Source: Riemerella anatipestifer (GTDB taxonomy: Bacteria > Bacteroidota > Bacteroidia > Flavobacteriales > Weeksellaceae). From it: a DNA stretch of 64,000 nt. Made by a program: the position numbers and the translations under genes. Positions 35,006-44,934 of the stretch are shown here, in pieces (the first letter of the stretch is position 1; each line of letters opens with the position of its first letter). The stretch covers positions 222,584 to 286,583 of the forward strand of contig NZ_QXHU01000005.1 in the NCBI RefSeq assembly GCF_009663465.1. Reading direction: 5' to 3'. Below the pieces are notes generated by a model. The model was not told the DNA's origin. It saw only the letters and a list, made by a program, of their open reading frames with translations, and searched no databases.

Positions 35006-36022
35006 CTATTCCGCCATTTCTCCACAAATATTTTTAGAAAAAACATTGCTAAAACTTTCATTAGAATACATAGGATTACCTACAATATGCATTGCTTTAG
35101 TAATTGCAGCTTCAGCGGTCATATCCTTACCACTAATGGCCCCTATTTCACTAAAGATATTACTATTTTCGTACTTACCAAAGGAGATTTCACCCGAAAT
35201 ACACTGGCTAATAATCACGATTTCGGTATTATTATTTCTAATTCTTTTGAGAGTCTCTATCGTTTGTTTATTATTGAAGATAGTTCCAGAGCCAAAAACT
35301 TGGAGAATAAGCACTTTAACATTATCTAAATTGGGCAGATAGTTCCAGTTCATACCAGGGAAAATCCTAAGGAAAAACACCTCTTCTGATAGATGATAAT
35401 CTACACTAAAAATTTCAGATTTCGGTCTTAAAAGCACTTCTTTATCCACATTAAGATGTACGCCAGACTGTCCAAGTATTGGATAATTAGGGCTATGGTA
35501 AGCATCAAAGTATTCGGCGGAATATTTAAGGGTTCTATTGCCTCGTAGGAGTTTGTATTCAAAATAGATAGCTACTTCTTGTATTACCGCTTTGTCATTT
35601 TCGTACAAACTAGCGTAGTAGAGGCTAGTTAGTAAGTTTTCTTTGGCATCTGTTCTAAGGTCTCCTATGGGCAGTTGTGAACCAGTTAAAATAACAGGTT
35701 TGTCAAGATTTTTAAGCATAAAACTAAGGGCAGACGCTGTGTAAGACATAGTATCTGTACCGTGTAGAATCAAAAAACCATCAAATTCAGAATACTGTTT
35801 TTCTATATATTTAGCGATAGTTTTCCATTCTTTTATACCCATATCAGAAGAATCTACTGGAGTATCGAAAGAAGTTACAAACACCTCACATTCCAATAAA
35901 TTAATTTCAGGAATTTTGTCAAAAATATGATTAAAATTAAAGGGATGGAGGCTACCAGTGGTATAATTTTTTTCCATACCTATTGTCCCTCCAGTATAGA
36001 TGAGTGATATTTTTCTTCTCAT
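35006..36022 (-). CDS. ansA: Type I (cytoplasmic) L-asparaginase
   Basis: A 338-residue asparaginase. The nucleophile region is ISLIYTGGTIGM (first Thr), the second catalytic block is LILHGTDTMSYTASAL with Thr-Asp, and GSQLPIGDLRTDAKENL is the family signature. There is no signal peptide, so it is cytoplasmic; it hydrolyses asparagine to aspartate and ammonia. A -7 box TATATTTG (36043-36050) and a TTG 18 bases further upstream drive it. Confidence 0.93.
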   Translation of the reverse strand: MRRKISLIYTGGTIGMEKNYTTGSLHPFNFNHIFDKIPEINLLECEVFVTSFDTPVDSSDMGIKEWKTIAKYIEKQYSEFDGFLILHGTDTMSYTASALSFMLKNLDKPVILTGSQLPIGDLRTDAKENLLTSLYYASLYENDKAVIQEVAIYFEYKLLRGNRTLKYSAEYFDAYHSPNYPILGQSGVHLNVDKEVLLRPKSEIFSVDYHLSEEVFFLRIFPGMNWNYLPNLDNVKVLILQVFGSGTIFNNKQTIETLKRIRNNNTEIVIISQCISGEISFGKYENSNIFSEIGAISGKDMTAEAAITKAMHIVGNPMYSNESFSNVFSKNICGEMAE

Positions 36023-36042
36023 AACTAATTAAAACGCTCGTG

Positions 36043-36071
36043 CAAATATAATTAGATAAATTTTAAACCAA
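36043..36071 (-). promoter_or_regulatory. Promoter of ansA
   Basis: Minus strand: TTG (36069-36071), 18 bases, TATATTTG (36043-36050), about 20 bases before the ATG. Confidence 0.65.
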
Positions 36072-36163
36072 TATCTTAGATGTGGATAATTATTATAGTT
36101 TTGTTTATCAGATATATAAAGTTTTTCTTCTTTTCCTCTATTTGGAGAATAGAAAAAATATTA

Positions 36164-36171
36164 TATATTTG
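36164..36171 (+). promoter_or_regulatory. -7 box of the pyrB unit
   Basis: TATATTTG. Transcription should begin near 36175, immediately before the leader ATG at 36178 and 120 bases before pyrB. Confidence 0.65.
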
Positions 36172-36177
36172 CGTTTA

Positions 36178-36252
36178 ATGTGTCACTTAGAGAACATATT
36201 TAATTTAAAAACCGAAGGGCAAGGTCCTTCACAAAGATATTGTTATTATTAG
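36178..36252 (+). CDS. Possible pyrB leader peptide (24 aa)
   Basis: ATG 36178 opens 24 codons (MCHLENIFNLKTEGQGPSQR, then YCYY) and stops one base before the terminator stem at 36254. Its position, ending right at an intrinsic terminator that precedes pyrB, is like the pyrL leader of the enterobacterial pyrBI operon. The ATG would be nearly leaderless given the -7 box. It may be fortuitous; no homology is claimed. Confidence 0.4.
   Translation: MCHLENIFNLKTEGQGPSQRYCYY
36214..36230 (+). promoter_or_regulatory. Hairpin in the pyrB leader
   Basis: GAAGG and CCTTC enclose GCAAGGT. It lies upstream of the terminator hairpin and could be a pause or competing structure. Confidence 0.4.
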
Positions 36253-36280
36253 AACGAAGCCATTGGCTTCGTTTTTTTTT
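36253..36280 (+). terminator. Intrinsic terminator (attenuator) in the pyrB leader
   Basis: ACGAAGCC (36254-36261) and GGCTTCGT (36265-36272), loop ATT, then eight T, only 16 bases before the pyrB ATG and downstream of the promoter. A strong terminator in this place implies regulated read-through. Confidence 0.8.
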
Positions 36281-36293
36281 ATAATTTTTTTAA

Positions 36294-37193
<900 letters not shown>

Positions 37194-37250
37194 TCAATCT
37201 AAAAACTAATGGAATTGGTTTTTGAAACTATATAAATCTAAAAGTTGAAA

Positions 37251-38327
37251 ATGAAAAAGAAACTAATTTTAGAATCAGGGGAAGTGCTTCACGGCTGGGG
37301 ATTTGGTGCAAACCTTAACACCGAGGGCGAAGTGGTTTTCAATACAGGAATGACGGGCTATCAGGAGCTAATTTCCGACCCGTCTTATTGCGGACAAATA
37401 GTGTGTATGACCTATCCGCTTATTGGGAATTACGGCATCAATCGTGATGACTACGAGTGCATAGAGCCTTCCATTAAAGGGCTTATTGTGAAGGAGGTGT
37501 GTGATTTGCCTTCCAACTTTCGTTCTCAAATGGCTTTAGAGGAGTTTTTCAGTAAAAAAGGCATTGCAGGTATTTCGGGGATTGATACCCGAAAACTGAC
37601 CCGAATTATCCGCAATCACGGGGTGCTCAAAGGCAGAATTGTTGATATGGAGGCCGACGAAAACCAAATAATAGCCGAATTAAAAGCCCAATCGCTTCCG
37701 ACCAACCAAATCGAAACGGTATCCACCAAAACACCTTTTTCTGCACCGGGGCGAGGGTTTAAAGTAGTACTAATCGACTTCGGAGCCAAGTTGGGAATTA
37801 TTAGAGAACTGTCCCAAAGAAACTGCGATATTACGGTGGTTTCTCACGATACTACGGCGGAAGAAATCCTACTAATGGCACCAGATGGCATTATGCTTTC
37901 CAATGGTCCGGGCGACCCGCAAGATGTGCCTCACGCTCACGAAACGGTGCGAAAACTTTTGGGTAAAGTGCCTATTTTCGGGATATGTATGGGGCATCAG
38001 GTGGTAGGTTTGGCTTGTGGGGCTAAAACGTTCAAACTGAAATTTGGGCATAGGGGAGGCAACCACCCTGTTTTAGACTTGAGAACCAATAAGGTGGCGA
38101 TAACTTCCCAAAATCACGGCTACGCTATTGACCAAGAAAGCCTTAAAAATACCGATTTAGAAGAAACCCATATCGCTCTTAATGATAGAACCAACGAAGG
38201 CGTGCGTCATAAAAAATACCCTTGTTTCTCGGTGCAGTATCACCCCGAAGCCAGTCCGGGACCAGAAGATGCCAACTATCTGTTTGATGAGTTTGTGGAG
38301 ATGATGAAAGAATGGAAAAAACAATAG
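37251..38327 (+). CDS. carA: Carbamoyl-phosphate synthase small subunit
   Basis: About 358 residues. The N-terminal CPSase domain has GYQELISDPSYCGQIVCMTY; the class I glutamine amidotransferase domain has FGICMGHQVVGLACG with the catalytic Cys, FGHRGGNHPV and QYHPEASPGP with His and Glu. It supplies ammonia from glutamine to CarB. A TTG at 37245 is in frame, but the ATG at 37251 is preferred. Unusually, carB is not next: three unrelated genes and a GC-richer gap intervene. Confidence 0.97.
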   Translation: MKKKLILESGEVLHGWGFGANLNTEGEVVFNTGMTGYQELISDPSYCGQIVCMTYPLIGNYGINRDDYECIEPSIKGLIVKEVCDLPSNFRSQMALEEFFSKKGIAGISGIDTRKLTRIIRNHGVLKGRIVDMEADENQIIAELKAQSLPTNQIETVSTKTPFSAPGRGFKVVLIDFGAKLGIIRELSQRNCDITVVSHDTTAEEILLMAPDGIMLSNGPGDPQDVPHAHETVRKLLGKVPIFGICMGHQVVGLACGAKTFKLKFGHRGGNHPVLDLRTNKVAITSQNHGYAIDQESLKNTDLEETHIALNDRTNEGVRHKKYPCFSVQYHPEASPGPEDANYLFDEFVEMMKEWKKQ

Positions 38328-38343
38328 TTATAAATAAACAAAA

Positions 38344-38772
38344 ATGAGAATAATAATAGCATTAGTATTCCTTTTAGGAACTTCTTTTCAAGTTTTTGGG
38401 CAAAAAAAGCATTCCTATTTGTATAAGGGAATGATGGACCGTAAAACTCCAATAACTATGTATCTGCAATCAGAAGATAACGGATGTACAGGAGACCTTT
38501 ATTATATGGGAATGTACAGCTATGGTAGTGATAGATGGATACAACTGGATATAAACAACAATGATAGAAATCAGTTTGTTTTGGTGGAGGAAGGGCTCAC
38601 TGGGGTACTGATGTTACAAAAAACAAAAAAAGGTTTTAGTGGTTTGTGGATAAGCCCAGATACCAAAAAGCAATTAAAAGTGGAGTTGGTTCAAGAGAAA
38701 CTTCAGCCTAAAGAAAAGGAAGTTTATGAACAAAAGTTAGAAAACTTGAATTACGAAAATCATGATTGTTAG
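38344..38772 (+). CDS. Secreted protein of unknown function
   Basis: A 142-residue protein with a signal peptide (MRIIIALVFLLGTSFQVFGQ). The mature part begins KKHSYLYKGMMDRKTPITMY and looks beta-rich, followed by a Lys/Glu-rich C-terminus with an isolated Cys. No motif recognised. It starts 17 bases after carA and is likely on the same message. Confidence 0.7.
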   Translation: MRIIIALVFLLGTSFQVFGQKKHSYLYKGMMDRKTPITMYLQSEDNGCTGDLYYMGMYSYGSDRWIQLDINNNDRNQFVLVEEGLTGVLMLQKTKKGFSGLWISPDTKKQLKVELVQEKLQPKEKEVYEQKLENLNYENHDC

Positions 38773-38825
38773 TGTCTGTAAATTTTAACTATCTTTAAAT
38801 TCTGATAAAAATAAAACAATCAATT

Positions 38826-39218
38826 ATGGTACAGAAAACATCAGCAGCATTTGTCGGCGCTTCTTGGGTGGCTTTAGGGGCAGGCATCTTAGGTTATTTA
38901 ATAGGTCTATGGAGGGCCGAAATGGAACTAAACGAAAAAGGCTACTACTTTACGGTTTTAATGTTTGGTCTTTTCTCGGTAGTTTCCCTTCAAAAAAGTG
39001 TAAGGGACAAATTAGAGGGCATCAAAATTACCGATATTTACTACGGCATTTGCTGGTTCAGCACCATTTTGTCTATTGTACTTTTGGTGGTTGGGCTTTG
39101 GAATGCCACTCTGCTGCCAAGCGAAAAAGGCTTTTATGCGTTTGCTTTTTTGTTGGCTCTCTTTGGAGCGATAGCCGTACAAAAGAATACACGGGATAAC
39201 TTAAATGCAACGAAATAA
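38826..39218 (+). CDS. YiaA/YiaB-family inner membrane protein
   Basis: A 130-residue protein of two internally similar halves, each with two membrane helices and a shared ending: [20 protein letters not shown] then KSVRDKLEG, and [20 protein letters not shown] then KNTRDNLNA. This duplication is the YiaAB two-helix domain. Inner-membrane location; function unknown in the family. It lies inside the carA-carB interval. Confidence 0.88.
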   Translation: MVQKTSAAFVGASWVALGAGILGYLIGLWRAEMELNEKGYYFTVLMFGLFSVVSLQKSVRDKLEGIKITDIYYGICWFSTILSIVLLVVGLWNATLLPSEKGFYAFAFLLALFGAIAVQKNTRDNLNATK

Positions 39219-39589
39219 ATCAAAAATCACCTTAAGAAGGTGGGGGTATCTGGAGTTTAGAATGGGGAAAGAGGCAAGCGAGGAGGAGGCACTCTTCGGT
39301 GGCATACTAAAAGGTGTAAGGAGCAAGTCGCAAACGGTTTACAATTTCCCCCACTTTTGCATCGCCTTGTAGCCCATTGCGGCGGTGCTAAGAATTTAGT
39401 TTTAGCCTCTTTCGCAAAAGGCGGTAGGAGCAAAAAAAGAAAAAAAGCCCTTTCGCAGATGGCGAAAGCCTCAAAAAACAACCGAAAGTAACCCATTCGT
39501 AATGCGACGGGGTGAAAAATGAATAAAACAGCCTCTCGCAGGGGTAGAAGATAGAAAAAATATAATTTTAATCTATAAAAAAAGTAAAA
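39219..39589 (+). other. GC-richer gene-free segment inside the carA-carB interval
   Basis: 371 bases with visibly higher GC and purine-rich runs, and no believable gene; a minus-strand frame (39257-39496) is Pro/Arg/Cys-rich and lacks coding character. It holds GCCCTTTCGC/GGCGAAAGC inverted sequence (39449-39470) and a related CCTCTTTCGCAAAAGGCGG near 39409. It could be a structured RNA, a repeat element or decayed sequence. Confidence 0.4.
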
Positions 39590-40267
39590 ATGATAAAAGA
39601 ATTAAGTTTAAGCAAAGTAAGACTGATGGCGTTCTACCAAGTAATGAGCAATATAAAGAGCTTACTTGAGCAAGAAAACTTGCAGACCCTGCAATTGCAA
39701 GCCCTCAAAACCGAATTTGATGAAAAACTCTCCGCTTTGGACGAAGCCCTGAAACCCCTTGCTAAAAGCAACTTTACCGAAGAACTGCAAAAGGAAGACG
39801 AAACCCGAGATACCCTTTTGGTAGGATTGCAGATGCACTGCCGGGCTTTCCTTAATTTTCCTAACGAGGCGAAGAGCAAAGCCGCAAAAAGCCTTCTGCT
39901 CGTGATAGAAAAATACGGCAAAAACCTACCCAACAAACCACTGCAAGAGGAGACGGGGATTATTACTAATCTTTTGGACGACTTTGCCCAAAGCCCTCAC
40001 AAAGAGGCTTTGCAAACCATAGGCGCTACCGAGTGGACGACGGCCCTTGTGGCGTCTAACCAAAAATTTGCCACCCTTTACAACAGCCGAAACCAAGAGC
40101 GTGGAGCGATAGAAATCGGTAAATCCAAACAGACCAGACAAGCGATGCAGGAGGTCTTTTCCCGCCTTATTAAGACCATTAATGCCCTTGCGCTTATCCA
40201 CGGCGAAACCCCGTACACCAACCTTGCAAACAACCTTAACGAAACCATAAAAAAAGCCAGACTATAA
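39590..40267 (+). CDS. DUF6261-like helical protein
   Basis: A 225-residue, all-helical soluble protein ([20 protein letters not shown] at the start, [20 protein letters not shown] near the end). It resembles the DUF6261 group of Bacteroidetes proteins; this assignment is from memory and not certain. No catalytic motif. Codon use (CCC, GCC, ACC) is richer in G+C than the low-GC neighbours and similar to carA/carB. carB follows 19 bases after. Confidence 0.65.
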   Translation: MIKELSLSKVRLMAFYQVMSNIKSLLEQENLQTLQLQALKTEFDEKLSALDEALKPLAKSNFTEELQKEDETRDTLLVGLQMHCRAFLNFPNEAKSKAAKSLLLVIEKYGKNLPNKPLQEETGIITNLLDDFAQSPHKEALQTIGATEWTTALVASNQKFATLYNSRNQERGAIEIGKSKQTRQAMQEVFSRLIKTINALALIHGETPYTNLANNLNETIKKARL

Positions 40268-40286
40268 TCCCAAGAAAGCAAAAAAA

Positions 40287-43200
40287 ATGAAAAGAACAGA
40301 CCTAAAAACGATTTTGGTAATAGGCTCAGGACCAATCATCATCGGACAAGCTGCCGAGTTTGATTATTCGGGGACACAGGCGTGTCTTTCCCTAAAGGAG
40401 GAAGGCTATCGCGTGATACTCATCAACTCCAATCCTGCCACCATAATGACCGATGTAGAAATAGCCGATAAAGTCTATATAGAGCCTATTTCCTTGGAGT
40501 TTGTCAGCCAGATTATTCGCAAAGAAAGACCAGATGCCTTGTTGCCAACGCTGGGTGGACAAACAGGGCTTAATATGGCGGTAGAATTAGAAAAATCAGG
40601 GATATTAGAAGAATGCAAAGTAGAAGTTTTAGGAACTAAACTTTCAGCGATTAACCAAGCCGAAGACCGAGACTTATTCCGTGAACTGATGCGAGAACTC
40701 GGAGAGCCAGTCCCAGAATCGGATATTGTGAATACGGTAGAACAAGCCCTTAACTTTGCTAATACGATTGGCTATCCAGTGATTGTTCGCCCTGCCTTCA
40801 CGATGGGCGGAACGGGGGGCGGTATCGCTTCCGATGAAACAGAGCTTAAAGAAATTGTAGCGAATGGGCTTAAATACAGCCCCGTAACCCAATGTTTGAT
40901 TGAGAAATCCATTGCAGGATTTAAAGAGATAGAGTACGAAGTGATGCGTGATGCCAACGATAACGCCATTGTAGTATGTAATATGGAAAACATAGACCCT
41001 GTGGGAGTACATACAGGCGATTCTATTGTGGTAGCCCCTTCGCAGACGCTTTCGGATAGAGAGTATCAACTGTTAAGAAACGCCTCGCTGAAGATTATTA
41101 GAGCTTTGGGGATTGAGGGCGGCTGTAATGTCCAGTTGGCTTTAGACCCACATTCGTTCAATTATTATATCATTGAGGTTAATCCGAGAGTATCCCGTTC
41201 TTCGGCGTTGGCGAGTAAGGCAACGGGCTATCCAATTGCCAAGATAGCGGCTAAAATAGCGGTGGGGCTTACCTTAGACGAAATTATGAACCCCGTTACG
41301 GGCAAAACTTATGCGTGTTTTGAACCAGCGTTAGACTATGTGGTTACCAAAATCCCAAGATTTCCATTTGATAAATTTGAAACGGCCGACCGCCGCCTTT
41401 CCACTCAAATGAAAGCCACTGGCGAAGTAATGGCGATTGGGCGAAACTTCGAGGAGTCTTTACAGAAGGCTATTCGCTCGTTGGAGACAGGCATCAGACA
41501 CTTAGGATTAAAAACCAAACAAGCGGCACAGCTTACGCCAGAAGAAATAGAAAGACGCATCAGAGTTTGCGATGACGAGCGATTGTTCATCATTGGTGAT
41601 GCTTTGAGGAGAGGCTACGATTGGGAGCAAATTGTAGAATGGAGCAAGATTGATAAATTCTTCATTTGGAAACTTAAAAAACTGGTGGACTTTGAGAAAG
41701 TCATTGCCGAAAATAAATTCAATGCCGAAACGCTTAAAGAAGCTAAAAAGTTAGGCTTCTCGGATTTAAACATTGCTCACCTTTGGGGCGTTACTCAGAG
41801 GGAAGTTTTCAATTTCCGAAAAGAAAATGCCATTATGCCAGTCTATAAAATGGTAGATACTTGTGCGGCAGAGTTTGAGAGCGAAACGCCTTACTTTTAT
41901 GGTACTTACGAGGAGGAAAACGAAAGCGTGGTAACAGAAAAAGAGAGTATTGTAGTTTTGGGTTCAGGACCTATCCGTATTGGGCAAGGGGTAGAGTTTG
42001 ACTATGCCACCGTGCATTCCGTTTGGGCGATTAAAGAGATGGGCTACGAAGCCATTATCATCAACAACAATCCCGAAACCGTATCCACCGATTTCTCTAT
42101 TTCGGATAAACTCTACTTTGAACCCCTCACAGAGGAAGATGTGATGAACATTATAGAACTTGAAAAGCCTAAAGGAGTGGTGGTTCAGTTTGGTGGACAA
42201 ACCGCAATTAACTTAGCGGACAAACTATCGGCTCATGGGGTTAAAATTTTAGGAACCTCTTTGGAAGATTTAGACCGTGCAGAAAACCGAGATAAGTTTG
42301 AAAAAGCCCTTCAAGAATTGGGTATTCCTCAACCTTTGGGTAAAACTTCTACTTCTAAAGAGGAGGCGATTGCCATTGCGAATGAGATTGGCTATCCTGT
42401 TTTGGTGCGTCCGAGCTATGTATTGGGGGGTAGGGCGATGGAGATTGTCTATACCGAGCAAGAGCTTACCCATTATATGGAACACGCCGTAGATGCCAGC
42501 CCGGAACACCCAGTACTTATAGACCGCTATGTAACGGGGAAAGAGGTAGAGGTAGATGCCATTTCTGATGGCGAAACGGTGGTAATTCCAGGGATTATGG
42601 AGCATATCGAAAGGGCAGGGGTACACTCTGGCGACTCTATTGCGGTGTATCCGCCACAAAATCTTACGGAAAAACAAATCCACGATTTAGAAGACTATAC
42701 TATACGATTAGCGAAGGGGCTTAATGTTGTGGGATTGATGAACATTCAGTATGTGATAGACCAAAGCGGAGAGGTGTTTGTGATTGAGGTCAATCCTCGT
42801 TCCTCCAGAACGGTGCCTTTCCTCTCTAAAATTACCGATGTGCCTATGGCAAACCTTGCCACTAAGGCGATATTGGGCAAATCTTTAGCCTCGCAAGGTT
42901 ATACTAATGGGCTCGTGCCGAATAAGGACGGCGTTTTTGTGAAGGTACCAGTATTCTCGTTCTCTAAACTGACTAAAGTGGATATTTCTTTAGGACCAGA
43001 GATGAAATCCACAGGTGAAGTGATGGGGAAAGATGTTACCTTAGAAAAAGCCCTTTATAAGGGAATGATAGCTGCAGGTAGAAAAGTGCCAACCCACGGA
43101 GCGATACTCTTTACGGTAGCAGATAAGCACAAAGAGGAAGCGGCTGTTTTTGCGAGGAGGTTCCACGAGGTAGGCTTTAGAATCTGGGCAACGGAAGGAA

Positions 43201-43469
43201 CGGCGAAATACTTTGAAGCTAAAGGCATACCAGCCAAAATAGGCTATAAGATAGGCGAGGAGGAAGTGAATTTGATAGACCTTATCCAAAAAGGAAAAGT
43301 GCAATATGTGGTTAATACCACTACCATAGGTAAGAAAACGGAGCGAGATGGGTTCCAGATTCGCCGTATGTCGGTAGAAAATGGGGTGCCTTGCCTCACT
43401 TCTATGGATACGGTGGAAGCTATCCTAAAGGTGATTGAGTCTATGAGTTTCAAGATGCAGGCAATGTAA
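40287..43469 (+). CDS. carB: Carbamoyl-phosphate synthase large subunit
   Basis: 1,060 residues with the duplicated architecture. First half: [23 protein letters not shown]-grasp with [14 protein letters not shown] and [20 protein letters not shown]. Second half: [34 protein letters not shown] and [17 protein letters not shown]. The C-terminal MGS-like regulatory domain starts [16 protein letters not shown] and ends with [16 protein letters not shown]. It assembles carbamoyl phosphate from bicarbonate, ATP and ammonia for pyrimidine and arginine synthesis. Complete, without disruption; a terminator follows. Confidence 0.98.
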   Translation: MKRTDLKTILVIGSGPIIIGQAAEFDYSGTQACLSLKEEGYRVILINSNPATIMTDVEIADKVYIEPISLEFVSQIIRKERPDALLPTLGGQTGLNMAVELEKSGILEECKVEVLGTKLSAINQAEDRDLFRELMRELGEPVPESDIVNTVEQALNFANTIGYPVIVRPAFTMGGTGGGIASDETELKEIVANGLKYSPVTQCLIEKSIAGFKEIEYEVMRDANDNAIVVCNMENIDPVGVHTGDSIVVAPSQTLSDREYQLLRNASLKIIRALGIEGGCNVQLALDPHSFNYYIIEVNPRVSRSSALASKATGYPIAKIAAKIAVGLTLDEIMNPVTGKTYACFEPALDYVVTKIPRFPFDKFETADRRLSTQMKATGEVMAIGRNFEESLQKAIRSLETGIRHLGLKTKQAAQLTPEEIERRIRVCDDERLFIIGDALRRGYDWEQIVEWSKIDKFFIWKLKKLVDFEKVIAENKFNAETLKEAKKLGFSDLNIAHLWGVTQREVFNFRKENAIMPVYKMVDTCAAEFESETPYFYGTYEEENESVVTEKESIVVLGSGPIRIGQGVEFDYATVHSVWAIKEMGYEAIIINNNPETVSTDFSISDKLYFEPLTEEDVMNIIELEKPKGVVVQFGGQTAINLADKLSAHGVKILGTSLEDLDRAENRDKFEKALQELGIPQPLGKTSTSKEEAIAIANEIGYPVLVRPSYVLGGRAMEIVYTEQELTHYMEHAVDASPEHPVLIDRYVTGKEVEVDAISDGETVVIPGIMEHIERAGVHSGDSIAVYPPQNLTEKQIHDLEDYTIRLAKGLNVVGLMNIQYVIDQSGEVFVIEVNPRSSRTVPFLSKITDVPMANLATKAILGKSLASQGYTNGLVPNKDGVFVKVPVFSFSKLTKVDISLGPEMKSTGEVMGKDVTLEKALYKGMIAAGRKVPTHGAILFTVADKHKEEAAVFARRFHEVGFRIWATEGTAKYFEAKGIPAKIGYKIGEEEVNLIDLIQKGKVQYVVNTTTIGKKTERDGFQIRRMSVENGVPCLTSMDTVEAILKVIESMSFKMQAM

Positions 43470-43476
43470 ATGAACC

Positions 43477-43506
43477 AAAAGCGAGGAGAATTTCCTCGCT
43501 TTTTTA
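43477..43506 (+). terminator. Terminator after carB
   Basis: AAAAGCGAGGA (43477-43487) and TCCTCGCTTTT (43493-43503) around a 5-base loop, then T. Confidence 0.88.
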
Positions 43507-43563
43507 GTTTAATTCAATTAGGTTTTAGAATAAATCCCTTGGGCTATTTGACAATTTCTACTA

Positions 43564-43986
43564 GATATTAAAATCAATCCTCTAGGTATTAAATTAGACC
43601 CTCTAGGTCTTACATTTGAGCCTATAGGTATTAAAGTAGAGGTTTTAGGTGTTAAATTAGACCCTTTAGGTCTTACATTTGCCCCCTCTAGGTATTAAAG
43701 TAGAGGTTTTGGGTATTAAATTAGACCCTCTAGGTCTTACATTTGACCCTCTAGGTATTAAAATAGAGTCTTTAGGTATTAAATTAGACCCTTTAGGTCT
43801 TACATTTGACCCTATGGGCATTAAAGTAGAGGTTTTAGGTATTAAATTAGACCCTTTAGGTCTTACATTAGACCCTCTAGGTATTAAAGTAGAGGTTTTA
43901 GGTATTAAATTAGACCCTCTAGGTCTTACATTTGAGCCTCTAGGTATTAAAGTAGAGGTTTTGGGTATTAAATTAGACCCTATAAA
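43564..43986. repeat. Tandem array of twenty 21-bp units (63-bp higher-order repeat)
   Basis: GGT anchors recur every 21 bases from 43564 (first copy degenerate, GAT) to 43964, with one 22-base step at 43669-43691 caused by an extra C in CCCCC (43682-43686). Three unit types alternate strictly: GGTATTAAAGTAGAGGTTTT, GGTATTAAATTAGACCCTCT and GGTCTTACATTTGACCCTCT (each shown without its last base). The array lies between the convergent carB and ABC-transporter genes. One frame is open (LGIKLDP, LGLTFDP, LGIKVEV heptads), but it has no proper start and is broken by the extra C, so the array is probably not a gene. Confidence 0.92.
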
Positions 43987-44028
43987 TTCTTTTGATTTTT
44001 AGCGAAGTTTAGGATTAAAGCCCTCAAT

Positions 44029-44931
44029 CTAGGCTTTAAATAGTGGTAACATTTCTGCAAAGGAGCCGCAGCGGTGCGTGGCAAGTGGGGTAGTGATGAG
44101 CCATTCGGTAGAGGTATAGGTAAACTCATAGCAAGAAAGGTTGGCTTTGGTGTGTTTTTTAATGAAACTCAATAGCAGTTCTTTTTCTCTTTCTGGGGCG
44201 TTGATGAGTGGCATTGCATAAGTTTCGGCTAGTGGAGTGTGTAGTGGTAGCTTTAACAAGACATCTTCTGCCATACCTGCCGTTAGTTTGCCGTGTTCTA
44301 GAAACCAAATTTGGTCAGAGAAATCCTTTGCCAATCGCCAATCGTGGGACGAGAATAAAACAAGTTTACGGTGCTGTTGAGCCAACTCTCGTAGGAGCGT
44401 CAGGATAGCCGTTTTGTTGTATTCGTCCAGATGAGTGGTAGGCTCGTCTAGTATCATTACAGGTGTGTTTTGAGCCAAAGCTCTGCCTATAAAAGCCTTC
44501 TGCAGGTTGCCATCGGATAGGGTGTTTAGTTTTTGATTTTTATAACGCTCCAGCCCAAGGTGGGTAATGATGTTTTGTATTTCGGCTTGGTCTTGCGAGG
44601 TCAGTTGAAAATAATATGGGTAGTGAATGAGTTTGCCTAAAGCCACCAAATCGGTTACAGTATAATTTTTGGGAAGGGTGTATTTAGAAAAAACGATGGA
44701 GATTAGCTGTGCCATTTCCTTTGGAGTTAAAGTGGCAATAGAGCTATGATTGATGAAAATCTGCCCTGCTAAAGGCTTGAGCTGGTTGAGTATAGATTTT
44801 ATTAAGGTGGTTTTACCAATGCCATTATTCCCCATAATGAGAACCACTTCGCCTAGATGGGCTTGGGCATTGATGCCTTGGATGAGTGGCTGCTGGTAGC
44901 CAATGTTGAGGTTGCGGAGTTCCAAAAACAT
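44029..44931 (-). CDS. ABC transporter ATP-binding protein (FecE/iron-siderophore type)
   Basis: A 300-residue ATPase. Walker A is MGNNGIGKTTLIKS, Q-loop near ISIVFSKYTLP, signature LSDGNLQKAFIGRALA (LSDGN instead of LSGGQ) and Walker B MILDEPTTHLDE, with the switch His in LFSSHDW. The C-terminal ~80 residues are beyond the usual ATPase fold. It pairs with the FecCD-type permease 3 bases upstream, so the pair probably imports an iron chelate, haem or cobalamin. No substrate-binding protein or TonB receptor lies here. Confidence 0.88.
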   Translation of the reverse strand: MFLELRNLNIGYQQPLIQGINAQAHLGEVVLIMGNNGIGKTTLIKSILNQLKPLAGQIFINHSSIATLTPKEMAQLISIVFSKYTLPKNYTVTDLVALGKLIHYPYYFQLTSQDQAEIQNIITHLGLERYKNQKLNTLSDGNLQKAFIGRALAQNTPVMILDEPTTHLDEYNKTAILTLLRELAQQHRKLVLFSSHDWRLAKDFSDQIWFLEHGKLTAGMAEDVLLKLPLHTPLAETYAMPLINAPEREKELLLSFIKKHTKANLSCYEFTYTSTEWLITTPLATHRCGSFAEMLPLFKA

Positions 44932-44934
44932 AGT

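Noticed and set aside
34864..35061. 65-residue minus-strand frame across the tRNA-Ser gene
   Set aside because: It is the translated tRNA sequence plus the ansA end; the cloverleaf explains it fully.
39257..39496. 79-residue minus-strand frame
   Set aside because: Composition (Pro/Arg/Cys/Phe runs) is unlike a protein, there is no promoter, and the segment is GC-rich by chance of stop-poor sequence.
40674..43453. Long reverse-strand frames opposite carB
   Set aside because: They are antisense shadows of a fully conserved carB frame.
43679..44002. 107-residue open frame over the tandem repeats
   Set aside because: The apparent start is inside the array just before an irregular step; upstream repeats continue in another frame and no proper start precedes the array. 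The frame stays open because the unit is a multiple of three.
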